Assembly (NCBI RefSeq): GCF_000264905.1
Contig: NW_006763140.1
Coordinates: 1,095,575 to 1,159,574, forward strand
Length of the DNA: 64,000 nucleotides
Direction: 5' to 3'
DNA from: Stereum hirsutum FP-91666 SS1
Lineage: Eukaryota > Basidiomycota > Agaricomycetes > Russulales > Stereaceae
Shown here: piece by piece, positions 12,111 to 24,689 of the stretch
Layout of the letters: each line of letters starts with the position of its first letter
Position numbering within the stretch: the stretch's first letter is position 1
The notes under the pieces: generated by a model
What the model was told of the DNA's origin: nothing
The model's input: only the letters and a program-made list of their open reading frames with translations
Databases searched by the model: none
Position numbers and translations under genes: made by a program

Positions 12111-13782
12111 ATGTCGTCGCCCACAGAGGGCCAGTCTTCCAGTACGTGGTCAGAGCCACCATGGTCAGGATGGATAGAGACCACAGGAGACGCCCTCCTC
12201 ATCCTCGAGGCTGCCCGTCGAGGCCTTATCCCGCGTGTTACACGCCGCTTAGTCGACTCGGAACGGAAGATGATCACCTCCGGCTCGGTCTTCGTGTTTG
12301 ACGAGGACGAGAGTGGCATCAAACGATGGACAGATGGGTTCTTCTGGAGTCCGAGCAGAATACTAGGCAACTTCCTTCTCTACCGAGAGACAGAGAAGAA
12401 GGGGCAAGGACATAAGGGACCGAAGAACGCTACCCACGAAGGGCAGCAAGATCCTGAGACATCGCAGACACAATTCGCCATCGAGGGCGCCAAACCGAAC
12501 GAAGGTAGCCAGACGCTCAGCCGACCTCGCAGCGAGTCGAATAGGCTGGGGATCGATCGCCATCGAGAGAGGAGTTTGGTGGGCAGTTTGACGAACAGTT
12601 ACAAGTTCAAGCCGGGAGGCATGATGAAGAAGGTACGTCTCGCCTCGTGCCATCACCCGCTCCGCGCTCTCGGGACAAGGCTTGCTTAAGATTATGAACC
12701 TTCATCTTTCTTACCCGTTTCAGACTTTCTCGTTGACCATCAACGGTGTCTCACAACATCTCATTTCCTATTACAAAGTCGAGGACGTCGAGCAAGGCCG
12801 TCTTCGATGTCCCTCGTCATATCCCGAGCTAGCATCACTCGAAATCAGTCCAGAATACCTTGACAAAGCCCTCTTTCGCAACCCTCCAAAAACAGAGCAA
12901 GGTCCAGATGGCCTTCCACGATACCGTGGCGAGGCGGATGATGTAGAACCATCACCGCATAGCGTCCTCGATCACGCGCTATCACTCCCTGTCCCAATCC
13001 TCAGCGCCCCCACCGAGGTCGGTGGATCTTCAAGACGCAAGCGCTTTGAGCCATATCCCGCTACCGGGTCCAAAGCATCTCGCTCTGGTCGGAACAAGAA
13101 AGCACAGGACTCTGGTTCGCCACCTCCAGTGGAGGGTCAGACGCCGGCGGCGGGATACCCGCCTTCGGGCTATTCTGGCGACCCGAATAACCCCTTACTG
13201 CAGTATGGTCATCCTTACTCTTATGGCTTGGGGGCTAGTATGGGTATGGGAGCACCACCGAATTTTCCTCCAATTCCTTACTCACTCCCAGCACATCCAA
13301 TGTACCCACCGCCCTACCCAGCGTCAACGGCTCCTCAGCCACCCGGCTCGCCGTCCCCTGTTTCGCCAGTGGCAGGGTCGACATCCTCGCCGACAGCCGG
13401 ACAGGGAGCTTCGCTTGCCTCGCCGACGTCCCCCACCTCCATACCCTCCCCATACCTCCCATTCTCTACCGGTGGGCAGACGGGTGCAGGTTCGGAAGCT
13501 TCTCAACAACAACAGTTCTATCCGTACTTTTCCCCGCCGCATCCGGGGTACGCTTCGCCTTACTGGACTCACGCGTACGGATATCCGAGCCCTCAAGTTG
13601 CACAGCAACTCGCTGCAGGATCTGCCGGAGAGGCGACCCAGTCGAGCCTGGCCGCAGCTGCTGCCATGGAGCAGTCTAGCTCAAACGGTGCCGGTGTCGG
13701 AGTAGGCAACGAACATGCGTTGCACGGCCAGCTTGGTGGGAATGGAGACAACGCGTTAGTGGGAGTGACGGTCGGTACCTAA
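12111..13782 (+). CDS. WOPR-domain transcription regulator (Gti1/Pac2/Wor1/Ryp1 family)
   Basis: This predicted DNA-binding regulator has 526 residues. The first half of the WOPR domain covers about residues 13-105 (SGWIETTGDALLILEAARRG, then SGSVFVFDEDESGIKRWTDG and SPSRILGNFLLYRE). The second half follows a polar insert: the exon-1 end GGMMKK joins TFSLTINGVSQHLISYYKVE across the single intron at 12633-12723. Exons of 522 and 1059 nt are both in phase 0. The C-terminal half is Pro/Gly/Tyr/Gln-rich and low-complexity, as is usual for these regulators. The ATG at 12111 was chosen because it sits about 13 residues before the conserved WSGWIETT block; in-frame sequence further upstream is not conserved-looking. 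Family members control morphological switching, sporulation or effector expression in ascomycetes, and fruiting or mating in basidiomycetes. Which of the WOPR paralogs this is cannot be told. Confidence 0.92.
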
Positions 13783-14533
13783 GCTTTTACTGCGCCCATG
13801 CTCCATCCTCTCTCCACTTTCCTCTTGTCATTTCTACTTGCGTTACCCATCCCGCTATCGTCGTATGCCCCTGTCCTTGATCTCCCTGCTCTGGTCTTTA
13901 TGCGTACCTGTTATACTCTTGTTGTCCTCGGTTACCCAACCCCATGTCCTGTTATCATTGTATAGCAACCATATTCGAACAACCCTCGACCTTTGACTTC
14001 CTTTCGATTCTCGATCTCAACATCACGCATCTTTGCTGGCGCGCCTCGATCCAAATACACAACTTTTGCCGCCAACGCGTATCTTCGCTACCTTCTTCGT
14101 TCTTCAGTCCATAATACTTTTTGTGCTCGGTTCTCAAACTTCTGGGTCTTATGTCTACTGTGTTCATATTCTGTAATTCTCATGATAATTCTCATACTGT
14201 ACATGTTGTTGAATGAGCCGAATGTATCCATTTTGCGGGTATGCTTCTTGCAGGTCCATGTTTCTTGTGGTATGGCGGTGTGGCGCAAGCGCGGTGTGGC
14301 ACAATTGGGCATCCGATGTCTCTTTCCATCTCAGCTGGCCATAGTCAAGACAGTTTTCGCCTCTGTCCACCTTCTTATAATAAATTTATTCGCTGCCATG
14401 ACTGGGTCTTTGAATGTGTATTACTTATTATTCCCGGAACCGGAGCCGATCCCACCTCCAGCGAGGATGAGGAATTTGATATCACGAACTCGTCTTCTCC
14501 TTTCGTCCACGACGATCTTGACTCATCTTCTTA
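13783..14533. other. Intergenic region between WOPR gene and adenosine deaminase
   Basis: CT-rich sequence follows the WOPR stop, consistent with a 3' UTR. Open frames between 13955 and 14598 on both strands have no recognisable domain. The last part would be the promoter of the deaminase gene. Confidence 0.5.
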
Positions 14534-16930
14534 ATGTCTCCGACCCCACAGGCTCTGCAGGACTATCGTGTCAAGCGCGATGCCTTCATACAGGATGATC
14601 GAAGTCTGCGTCGCGAGAATGTTCGTCTAGCTGCGCTTAGTGTGAAGGAGAAGCAAGCAGATGAGATCGTTCGCCGTATACGGACTGTCGAAGAGACGAA
14701 GGTTTGGAAGCAGGACTATGCGGATGTGCCGCATCCTTTTCCTGGGATGGAGTTCTTGACTGGTGAGTTATTTGGGAACATTTCAGTGCTACGTTTGCTT
14801 GGCTTGGTCTTTGGACAGGGGCTCCAGTAGCTCGTGTCAAGTTGTGGCGTTGGTCTGATTATTTATGGATAAACAGGAAAGCGAATCATCGAGCAGACCA
14901 AATTGTATGGCATCATACAAAAAGTGAGTTCTCGCTCGTGTATCTACATCCTCAGAGATATTTTGACGATCCATCCTGACCAGATGCCAAAAGGAGGCCT
15001 CCTTCATGCACATCTTGACGCCACAGTCAATGTCGACCTCCTCATGGGTCTTGCCCTCCAATACCCTCGTATTCACGTTCGCGTCCCTCGACGCCTCACC
15101 ACCTCCACGATCTCAAACACTCTCCCCGAGCTCAGCCCTATTCCTGTTACGACGTTCGCGGGCAACTTCAGTGTCAGTCACGCTGAATATCAGCCTGATA
15201 CTTGGGTTTCTCTGAGTGTGGCGAGGGATGGATTTGATGATTCTCTTGGAGGGAAGGAAGGCTTCGACAAATGGATCCACGACTCTATGACGATCAACCC
15301 TGCCGAGGCTTATGGGACGCATAATACAGTGACGAAGGTTTGTGTGGCCGTCGTCTGAGTCATCGATCCTAATCAAACAGTGATTAAAGAGTATTTTATT
15401 CTAGATATGGCAGAAGTTTCAGTCCACCTTCCGTATCTTCAATGTCGGTGCTTTTGCTATATATATTGGTGGCTTTGTCTATACTAACGGGTCATGCTCT
15501 GCCTTTTCTTGTATAGCCCTTGATTCGCTATCGTCCCATACTCGGTCAATACATCCGACAATTCTTCTTGACCTCCATTGAGGACGGAATCTCCTATGTT
15601 GAGCCCCGCGTACCTTTCTTCCACAAGTGGGTCTCTCTGTCTTTGATTATATGTACTGGCCATTCATGTGCCGAGCTGACCGTGCGACGTTCTCACAGAG
15701 CCCTTTTTGATGAGGACGGCGAGTTAATCCTCACCCATCGGGACCTTTTGCTTGAGTTCGATCGAGTTCTTAAGGAGGTGAAGGAGGAAATGAAGGCAAA
15801 GGGCAGACCAGATGACTTTATCGGTGCAAGAGTAATGTCCAATTACATGTTTTCGGACTTCCCGCTCTGACTCTGACTTTTGCTCACCCGACGGTACTAG
15901 GTCATCTACTCGACATTGAGGGCCATCACCGCAGAAGAGCTCGAGTGGTATACGAACGATTGCATCGCTCTGAAGCAGGAGTTTCCCCATCTCATTGCCG
16001 GTGCGGCCTAGTTCCTCCTCTTCAGTGGGACTAGTTAGCCGGCTCTGACCGTGGGACTCATGCTACAGGCTTCGACCTCGTTGGCGACGAGAATGTGCTC
16101 AAGCCTCTGACGGAGTACATTGCCCCTCTTCTGGCTTTCAAAGAACGCGTGAAAGAGCTCGGACTTGATCTACCTCTGATTCTTCATGCTGGGGAGACAT
16201 TGGGAGATGGATCTATGGCAGATGATAATTTGTACGATGCTATCCTCTTAGGAACAAAACGCATCGGACATGGGTGAGGACTTATGCATCTCGATGAACA
16301 AGGCTGTTGAGGGAGACCTGACCTGATCTTTGCGATAGGTTCTCGCTAGTGAAACACCCAAAACTCATGGAGATATGTAGAGAGAAGGGCATCGCGCTTG
16401 AAATCTGTCCAATCTCGTATGTCCTGTATTTTCTCGCTCTCACTTAACCACTCTGTTTACCGACCTGCCAACTCCTTTCTTTAAGAAACGAGATCCTGGT
16501 GAGTTTTCTACCTAGCCAGCCGTTGGTTAACTTACAAACTCGCTGATGTTTGCGTAGCGTCTCACATCCTCCATGCCCATGCATCCCCTCCCCATCCTCC
16601 TCAACAACGGCGTTCCGGTGGCTCTTAACTCCGACGATCCTGCCATATTCGGAAACATGGGCCTCTCGTACGACTACTATCAGGTCCTTGTCGCGAGCGA
16701 CGTCAATGGGCTCACCACGCTCGGCCAGTTCGCCAGAGACAGTATCACTGTGAGTGTTTCCTTCGTGTCATTGAGGGAGCTTCCGTGAAGACATACTAAC
16801 CTGAGTTGGTGCGTGAATGCAGTTCTCGTCGTTAGAGGAACCCGAGAAAGAGCGAGCGCTCAAGAATTGGGAAGAGCGATGGGATAGGTTCTTGGATGAG
16901 GTCCTGGCATTCGACGTGGCTAGTGTCTGA
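14534..16930 (+). CDS. Adenosine deaminase, ADGF/CECR1 (ADA2) type
   Basis: The enzyme hydrolyses adenosine to inosine and ammonia in purine salvage. The spliced reading contains every metal and catalytic block: the HxH motif in GGLLHAHLDATVNVD, LILHAGETLGDGS, KRIGHGFSLVKHP, IALEICPISNEIL and VALNSDDPAIFGNMG. An N-terminal charged helical extension precedes the barrel, and an SIEDGISYVEPRV strand pattern is typical of the ADGF branch rather than classic ADA. About nine short introns interrupt it (for example near 14764, 14922, 15339, 15627 and 16275). No signal peptide is visible (MSPTPQALQDYRVKRD), so unlike animal ADA2 this protein is predicted to be intracellular. The last exon ends at TGA 16928-16930 after DEVLAFDVASV. 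Confidence 0.9.
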
Positions 16931-18860
16931 GGGAAACAGCCGCATTCAGGGATGAGAGTCCACGTCCGTCGAATGCTGAGTGAGGAGTGGGTACCTGGTA
17001 GGCTGAGCGAAGATGCTCAGAATTGTCCCACCAGAGATGGTGACGAAGCGGTTCAACATCGGATGTAGGACGACTGCCTTCAACTGGCTTACGTCCCTGC
17101 CGCACTTCGCCCTCAACGGGTCCTGCGTCGCATATTACAGCGAATACACTCCACAGTCGCCTTCAACCGGCATACCTGGACATGCCTTCCACAGGCAACT
17201 TTCCGCATTTTGGTGTAATTTGTATGGTGTTTGTGTCTCGACATGATCATTGTAGGAAGGAACAAAGGTTATCATTGTATTCGCGCTGCGACGCACTCAT
17301 GGCGCGTCTCGGGAACCAGCCCTTTCGTGTACATTCTCTGAGTGAACCGAACAAGTTTCCTCACCGCAACGACGTACGAAGGCTGTCACGGCCCTGAAAA
17401 ATCATCCATGGAGCTTCAGAAGGCTTCCTCATCACTCTGAGCCGTATGTATCAGAGATGATACGGTGATGCGTGCAGTATGAAGCATCGGGCTCTGTGAC
17501 ACCCGACCACCGATCCACAAGGTCAGAGAAGTTTCACGCCTCCTAGAAACTTTTTCTTGGTTCATGTTCATCGTTCTGCCGCACTGAACTGTGGCCACCA
17601 AGACAGTATTCTTATCCTCGTAGGGCACAACCTTCATCATCAGTATTTTACGTTTGAAAAATGAGCTGGATGGCACACCAAAGAGAAGGCAAGCATGGAA
17701 CTTCTTCAACTACACCCTATTACCCATCAATGGCACGGGTGCATGATTGCTATAGCGCCAAACTTGCCCTAAGAGCCCTGTTGAATTATGATCGCCACCT
17801 TTCATCCAATTCCTGGATCCTGTGCAATGAAGACCAGCATTCGATGCCAATGCCGAAGTCCACCTCTTAACAAATATTCTCGTCGGAGGGTTCGGCAAAC
17901 GATGTTGTTCTGAGGTCATCCAAGAAGGCCGACAATCTCAACTAAGAATACCATATCGAAGGGGATATACAGGATGACCTAGGTAACAGAAAGGAGCGCT
18001 CCAACGGGCCATAGATGAGGCCTTGTGTTTATCGCACAGAATCCGATGGTCTTTATTCAAGATCGGAACACTGGCAACGGGGAAATCTTGGACATATCTG
18101 TCTCTTTAGTAGGTGAACTCAGATGGTTCTCACCTTCTGAACAGAAGGAAATAAAGAGTAGCCTGAGTTTCAGAACAGAAAAGACATAAGTATCGGGACC
18201 AGTGACCCACTGCAGGAAAGGATACGCCGTCCATTGGCCCACAGCTATGGAGACAGAGTCAGGGGTGGTGTGGTCGCTCAGATATCCTGAGTGGTAGTGC
18301 TGACGGATGCTGGTATTCATGCAAAATTCCACGACGATATATATGGGCGAAGCAGAAGCTATCCTGCGTTCGAATCTTTGTTACGATCAGAGCAGAGTGC
18401 GAAACACTTGCTAACGAGGATAAGTAGAAAATAGCAAGGAGAAAAAGCTCGACTGCGGCATCGGAACCAAGTTGGACCACGTCGGCATTGCTCTCCCACT
18501 CACGCCCCGAGAAGTTCCGTTACTCTTCGCGCCGGTTACTGTAACGTAAGTCGGTCAACAGTGAACCGGTGTTCGATTCATTCGTGGATCATACAAAGAC
18601 GATCTACAGTCATCAGTCGTGAGGTGAACGCCCTTTTATGAGTGTACGCCTATAAATTTCGTCGGCGAGAAGGTGAACTTGAAGCCAGAATGGTAAACAG
18701 AAGAGCTGTACTCTGCCATACTTTCAGAGCATTACATAGATTCAAATTTCGAGGATGGGCGTTGAACTCGGCTTATCGTCTGTGCTCATCGCCGGCCTCG
18801 GACTTCTTAAAGGGGGCCAGGGGACGTTGCCTTGAGTACAGTCGAAGGTGGTTTTGCACC

Positions 18861-18886
18861 AAAAGAAAGAAAGAAAGAAAGAAAGA
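18861..18886. repeat. (GAAA)n microsatellite
   Basis: About six uninterrupted GAAA units. A similar tract occurs at 33478-33501. Confidence 0.85.
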
Positions 18887-19607
18887 GGCTGAAAGCGTCA
18901 GGCATTGAAGGTCAGCACGGCAAATCCCGGGCTACAGAACGCTATAAGAAGTTATTTCAAACTCAATCATCTGCCCAAACAAGGTCTTTTCGATGTCGGC
19001 GACCGAGTCGGCGAAAGGTGTACCAATCACTTGTAGAGAAGTCTTTTTATAGTCTCCTTGCCAGGCTGTATCTCTGATGCGTAGCCGTAATTCATAGACC
19101 AAAGATACTTACTCAGCAGTATCGTCGGAGTCGGCCTCCCACTAGCCCAGTATCCCATCGTCACCTTCGAAGCACCTCGGACACGGTAGCGCCTGCTTTG
19201 TTGTCCCAAACAACATCATCGGCCTCGAAACAACCACTGGGCCTTCTTTATTCCGAGCACGCTCTTTCGGCGCAGGTATAGCTGCTTGTTTTACGAGTGC
19301 CAGGCGGGTTATGGATGTTCCTGCCTTCGCACATACTTTGGCCCGTCTCTAGATGGGGATCCTCTCGTTCACACCATGATGTATCGCCGTCTTTCATGAT
19401 CGGAACGCGTACACATACCTAGGTTTTTTCTGCTAGCGACTTCCAAAGGTGGTAGAATGACTCTTGTTCGGCCTCGTCTGCGTATTCGCAGAACACCCGC
19501 GCACCACAGTATACCGATCCATGTTTCAGTGATATCCATAGATTCTTGCGTCACCGGCTACTGGAAGTCTGACTGCTGAGAACTGACATCCACACGATAC
19601 GTTCAAG

Positions 19608-19615
19608 TATATAAA
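19608..19615 (+). promoter_or_regulatory. TATA-like box of the A-T-R reductase gene
   Basis: TATATAAA sits 47 nt before the ATG at 19655, so the 5' UTR is probably very short. Confidence 0.5.
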
Positions 19616-19654
19616 CCACCCGCATGTCAACCAGAACCCACAACAGTCGAAAAG

Positions 19655-22600
19655 ATGTCCTCCTCCGTTCTGAATCTCCCTGAGTTTCCTATCTCCTTTC
19701 CTACCCCCCAAGGGCAAGGTAGCGATACCTTTCATCCTCCGCCAGTCGATGGAACGCGATCGCTACCTGAGCTTTACGAGTACAACGCTAAGCACAGCCC
19801 CGACCACCCCCTCTTCGCTTTTGCGGACGACTCTAGTGCTACGAGGACGATCAAATACCCCGAAGCATGGCGTATGATACAGCGTGCGGCCAAGATAGTT
19901 CATGGATATGTGGCGAAGCACCAGAAACGTTATTCCACTCAGGGCCCCGAAACCCCTATGACTCCTCCCACGGTCGGCATTCTTGCCAACGCTGGTGGGC
20001 AGATTTTCTCTTCGGTGTGTACGGCACACCTGACGATCTTTTATTGCTCTATTTTTTAGATTATATTAGCTATCTATCAACAATTCTGGCCACAATGCGT
20101 CTTGGACTGACTCCGTTCCCCCTCTCGATCCGCAACTCACCTATCGCTGTTGCCCACTTGATAAAGAAGACGAACATCCTTCAGCTCTTCGTTTCCCCCG
20201 ACCCTGCTATGCAGAGGCTCTGCAGAGAGGCGCTCGAAATCCTGAAGCAGGACGGCATCGACGTTGAGGTCATACCCATGATTCAATTCGAGGTGATCTC
20301 GGACGAGAGTGCACAGGCGGCAGAGCTCGACAAGGCGAACGTAACGCTGCCCAAGATCGATTTGAACACCACGGCGCTGATTTTGCATAGCTCCGGTGAG
20401 GGTTCACAGTTCCATTGCTTCATAAGAGGCGAGCGCTCGGTAAAACGCACGTTCGCGCCATCTCTATCTCTTTTCACCGTAGTATACAATTCGTCAAAAT
20501 GTGTGGTAACTGACATCTTTTCAAAGGCACAACCTCTTTCCCCAAGCCGATTTCCATCGCCCATCGCAAGCTTTTGCAATGGTCTCTCCTCCCATGCAAG
20601 TGTACTCCGTTGTTGTCCTATCGACAAATCGCTTATGAGATTTTCAAAATATCTAGTCTATGGCGACGTCGATGTTTGTGGTATCTTGCTGGCTGTCCAC
20701 ACATGTCCCTTATTTCGTAAGCCCTACCGCTCTCTCTTTTGCGATCTTTTATTCATTAATGTATTTTGATGTAGACGCTATGGGCGTGTGTAGTGTCCTA
20801 TTCAGCGTAAGAACTTCTCAGAAGTCGGAGATCATCTAGCGCCTGACCTTTTCTGTTTTTTGTAGGTCGTTCCCGGTATGATCTTGGCTTGCTTCAAGCC
20901 ATCATCCCCACCCATCATTCCTACTCCGGATGTCTTTCTATCCAATGTCATTCAAACGAAGAGCGAGATTGTGTTCTGCGTGCCGTCTTTTATTGAGGTA
21001 AGCGATTGCACAAGGATGCCCCTTCCATTACGCTGACTTCGATTCTACGAACTTCTAGGCTTGGGCCAAAGATCCCGCTAAGATTTCCTCCATCAAGTCT
21101 CTGCGGTCCATCGTAAGTATTGCTGCAAATCCCCACGCGAGTCCACGCTAATGCTATGTGTTCTGTCTAGACTTTTGCTGGCGCTCCTATGACACAATCT
21201 GTCGGGGACCAGATTACAAAGATGGGCATTAAGCTGTACCCTTTCTATGGCCTGTGCGTTTATCTCTCCCTATTAGCTGCCGGAGCCCTGTAGTGAACTT
21301 TTCCATCTAATAGTACGGAGACCTATCTTGTCTCTCGACTCTTCCCGTCTGATATGCCCAGTCTCGATACCTGGGAATGCTTTGAGTTTGCGCCACATGT
21401 CGAGTATGAACTTTTACCTCAGGAGGGGAGGGAAGATATGTTCGAAGTTTGCATTATAGTATGCATTTTATTCGCATCATACCTTGGACGCATATTCTAA
21501 TCGGGTCATCCTTAATCCTCGACCCACCACAGGATACAAAAGACCACCCGACGAGCGCCGTCAACGCCACCTCGAAAGATGGGAGACCAATGTACAGAAC
21601 TTCCGATATCATCCAGAGACACCCTGTGTACCCTAATAAGTGGCGGGTTCACGGTCGAGCCGATGACCAGATCATGTTGGCGACTGGCGAGAAGACCAAC
21701 CCTGGACCATTGGGTATGTTCATCCATCACCTTTGCAGGACGATGCGATATTGTATGGCTCATCTCTGACGGACTGGTTCTTGGCGTTTGCAGAGGCGAT
21801 CCTGGTCCAAGATCCACATGTCTCGCATGCGATCATGTTTGGCAGGGGGCAAATTCAGAACGGCATTCTAGTTGATCCCAAGAAGGAGTTTGCATTTGAT
21901 CCGAGCGACGAAGCTAAACTCATCGAATTCCGGAACATAATATGGTGAGTCGTAATGACATGTATCTAAGATCGTGTGTGAAGCTATTTCTAACGTCGAC
22001 ACTCTGTAGGCCAACGGTAGAGAAGATGGACGAGTTTGCCCCGGCGCATTCGAGACTTTTCAAGGAGGTCAGCTTGGTACACTTCTGACTGATCTAGCCG
22101 ATTGTTTAACGTGAATTATTTTATAGATGATCGTCGTCTCATCGCCGTCGAAGCCGTTCGAGCTAACTTCAAAGGGTACACCTCGAAGGCACATCATCAT
22201 CAAGAACTATGAACCGGAGATTCAGGCTCTGTACGATGCAGTCAAAGACTCCTCTCAGACCGATATACCAGCGCCCCCAGAATGGGACAGGCGGTCGGTG
22301 CAGAACTTCACCAGGGAGGTTGTGCAGAAAGTTATGGACATGGACCTTCCGGACGATGCCGACTTCTTCCAGCAAGGATGCGATAGTCTCCAAGCCACTT
22401 ACATCCGTAACTCCATCATCCATGCCATCCGCCAGGCTCCAAACTCGGAGCGTATTCGTCTATCCAACAACTTCGTTTATGAAAACCCCACAATCTCCTC
22501 TCTGGCCTCCTCCATCTGCTCTCTCATCTCTTCTGACGGCCAAGGCAACGGCGACAAGCGCGAGCGCGACGCCAAAGTCATGGAGGCCATGGTGGAAAAA

Positions 22601-23994
22601 TTTAGCGTCGATTTCCCTATGCATACGCCCCGCGGTGCTCCCGCCGCTCGGAGTCTGGACGAGATCGTTTTCGTGTCTGGGACATCTGGACGTCTGGGTG
22701 CGCACTTATTGGCGCAGGTGCTGGCCAGGCCAAGCGTGAAGAGAGTTTATGCGGTGAATCGGCCGTCGAAGGTGAACATGAAGGAAAGACAGAGGGAGAC
22801 ATTTGAGAGTTGGGAACTGGATACGGGGTTGCTGGAGAGTGGAAGAGTCGTCTTGGTCGAGGCAGATTTTGCGAAAGCCGGTCTTGGGATTGGGGAGGCC
22901 TTGTACAACGAGGTGAGTCGCTGCCCACCTCTTTCACTTGTTCGTCTAATTACATGGGTCTTCGAATAGATTCGCGACTCCGTGACGAGTATCATTCACA
23001 ATGGTAGGCACTGTCCGTTCTTACCACCACATCCACACCCTGACATCGTGTCTTAGCTTGGCGTGTCGATTTCAATCTCGCTGTATCCTCCTTTGAGCCC
23101 TTAGTAGCAGGCATGCGTAACTTGATCGACCTTTCGCTTGCGTCTCCTCGCCCTTCCCCCCCTCCCATTCTCTTCACCAGTTCCATCTCCGTCATCATGA
23201 GTATGTCCGTTTTATCCTCCGATAATCGTTACAGATCGTTCATTTCTACCTTCCTCAGGTCATACAATCTATCCGGTCCCCGAGGAACCCATCACCGATA
23301 CCAAGATCGCCGCTATGTCAGGCTATAGTGAGAGCAAGTGGGTCAGCGAAACGCTCCTTTTACGTGTACGCGAGCAAAGGGGATTGTGTACGAACGTCGT
23401 TCGTGTCGGGCAGATGAGTGGGGACTTGAAGACTGGGGGATGGAACAAGCAAGAATGGGTTCCTGTACTGCTCAGAGGGTCTCAAGTACTCGGAGCTGTT
23501 CCTCAACGCGTCGAGGTGCGTCTCCATCCAGGACCAATGTGTTTGCCCTTCGATCACTCACTGATAATCCTTGGGCTTTTTAACAGGATGTCTCCTTTAT
23601 TCCCGTCGATATCGCTGCGTCCACTCTACTTGATATGCTCGGCTCGTCTGAACCCGTCCTTCACCTCGTCCACCCTTACACCGTCCCTTGGACTGTCATC
23701 TCTGAGACAGCCTCGAGGGTACTCAACATCCCCATCATTCGCTATAAGGAATGGCTCTCCCGCCTACAAGATGCAGTCCGAAACTCCTCGAACGACTCGG
23801 ACGCGCCGAAGCACAACCCTGCGCTGAAGTTAATCGATTTCTACGAGAAAGATATGCCAGAGGTGAGCCCGTTGGTGATTGGGACGGATAAGGCGGTGAA
23901 GGTGTCGAGGAGTCTCAGAGAGGCGAAGAAGATGGATAGTGAGGAAGTCGAGAGGTGGATCGGTTATTGGAAGAAAGTGGGCTTGTTGCAGTGA
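19655..23994 (+). CDS. NRPS-like adenylation-carrier-thioester reductase (A-T-R)
   Basis: This multidomain enzyme activates a carboxylic acid as its AMP ester, loads it on a phosphopantetheine arm and releases it by NAD(P)H reduction. The adenylation domain shows the P-loop ILHSSGTTSFPKPISIAH, LYPFYGLTETYLVSR, a VHGRADDQIMLATGEKTNP core and the C-terminal lysine motif FELTSKGTPRRHI. The carrier site is DADFFQQGCDSLQATYIR (modified Ser in DSL). The reductase has GTSGRLGAHLLAQVL for cofactor binding and the YSESKW Tyr/Lys pair. No condensation domain is present, so it resembles the carboxylic-acid or aminoadipate-reductase-like family common in basidiomycetes. More than ten short introns were followed; 20596-20656 needs a GC donor to keep the frame. 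The ABM-like gene 700 nt downstream may be a chance neighbour. The natural substrate is unknown. Confidence 0.9.
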
Positions 23995-24689
23995 GGGGAT
24001 GGTTCCTCTCCGGATTCGATCGAATCGCTTTATCTGGAATGCTTCCTTAGATGACTTCGACTTACTGTATGACTTGCCACGCTAATTTCTTCTATTGTCT
24101 TGAATGCCGAACATGTAAATATATTGTACACCGTGTCAATAGACGATGACACCCTCTCTCTCGCCCAAACCTTCCGTGGTTCACGAATGCTTCCTTCTCT
24201 ATTTAGGTCTCCACTATACGAGAACTACCTTAGCCCGAGCGTCGGATGACGCAGCTGAAGTTGTCATCTGTGCCCAAGCGGTCATTGAAGTGGGCCAGGT
24301 TCAGGACGAGCCTCGGTCTTTCGTAGACCGTGTCTCGCTAACACCAACGACATCGATCAAGGGTCCATACCCAGAATACCATCTCAATACGGTACAAGTA
24401 CAAGGGCTCTTCTAGCTCGCCCTTGTCTTCGCTCTCTACAGACCAGTGTCAACGGGTCGAGGCGAAAACAAGTTCACAAAGGCTGAGTGTCGCGCTTGGG
24501 ATAGAAGAGTCCCAAGGAGAAACCTGGAACAGATGACTAGCTTGAGAATGGAACACCGTGTTAGTATCCACTATGACTCCGAGTGTTTGTGTGGGTTCTG
24601 CGTATATATAAAGTGGGCCCACCCGCTAAATATCCCACACCCGCTAAAGACTGTTTCCAGCACTCCGCAATTACAAGGTCAAAGAAAGC
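23995..24689. other. Intergenic region between A-T-R gene and ABM-like gene
   Basis: It contains the 3' UTR of the reductase gene and the promoter of the ABM-like gene. A TATA-like box (TATATATAAA, 24603-24612) lies about 80 nt before the ATG at 24690. No other gene is recognised. Confidence 0.5.
24603..24612 (+). promoter_or_regulatory. TATA-like box of ABM-like copy 1
   Basis: TATATATAAA lies about 80 nt upstream of the ATG at 24690. All three ABM-like copies have a TATA-like box 80-95 nt from the start. Confidence 0.5.

Larger units (their letters stand above)
16931..19654. other. Intergenic region (2.7 kb)
   Basis: No recognisable gene. Short minus-strand frames at 18057-18480 could form a small protein with a hydrophobic N-terminus, but I could not join them convincingly. 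A GAAA microsatellite lies at 18861-18886. The last 50 nt contain the TATA-like box of the A-T-R gene. Confidence 0.45.

Noticed and set aside
18057..18480. Possible small secreted protein (frames with hydrophobic start and a QWTAYPFLQWVTGPDTY stretch)
   Set aside because: The pieces could not be joined with good splice sites and no family was recognised, so it is left as unexplained sequence.
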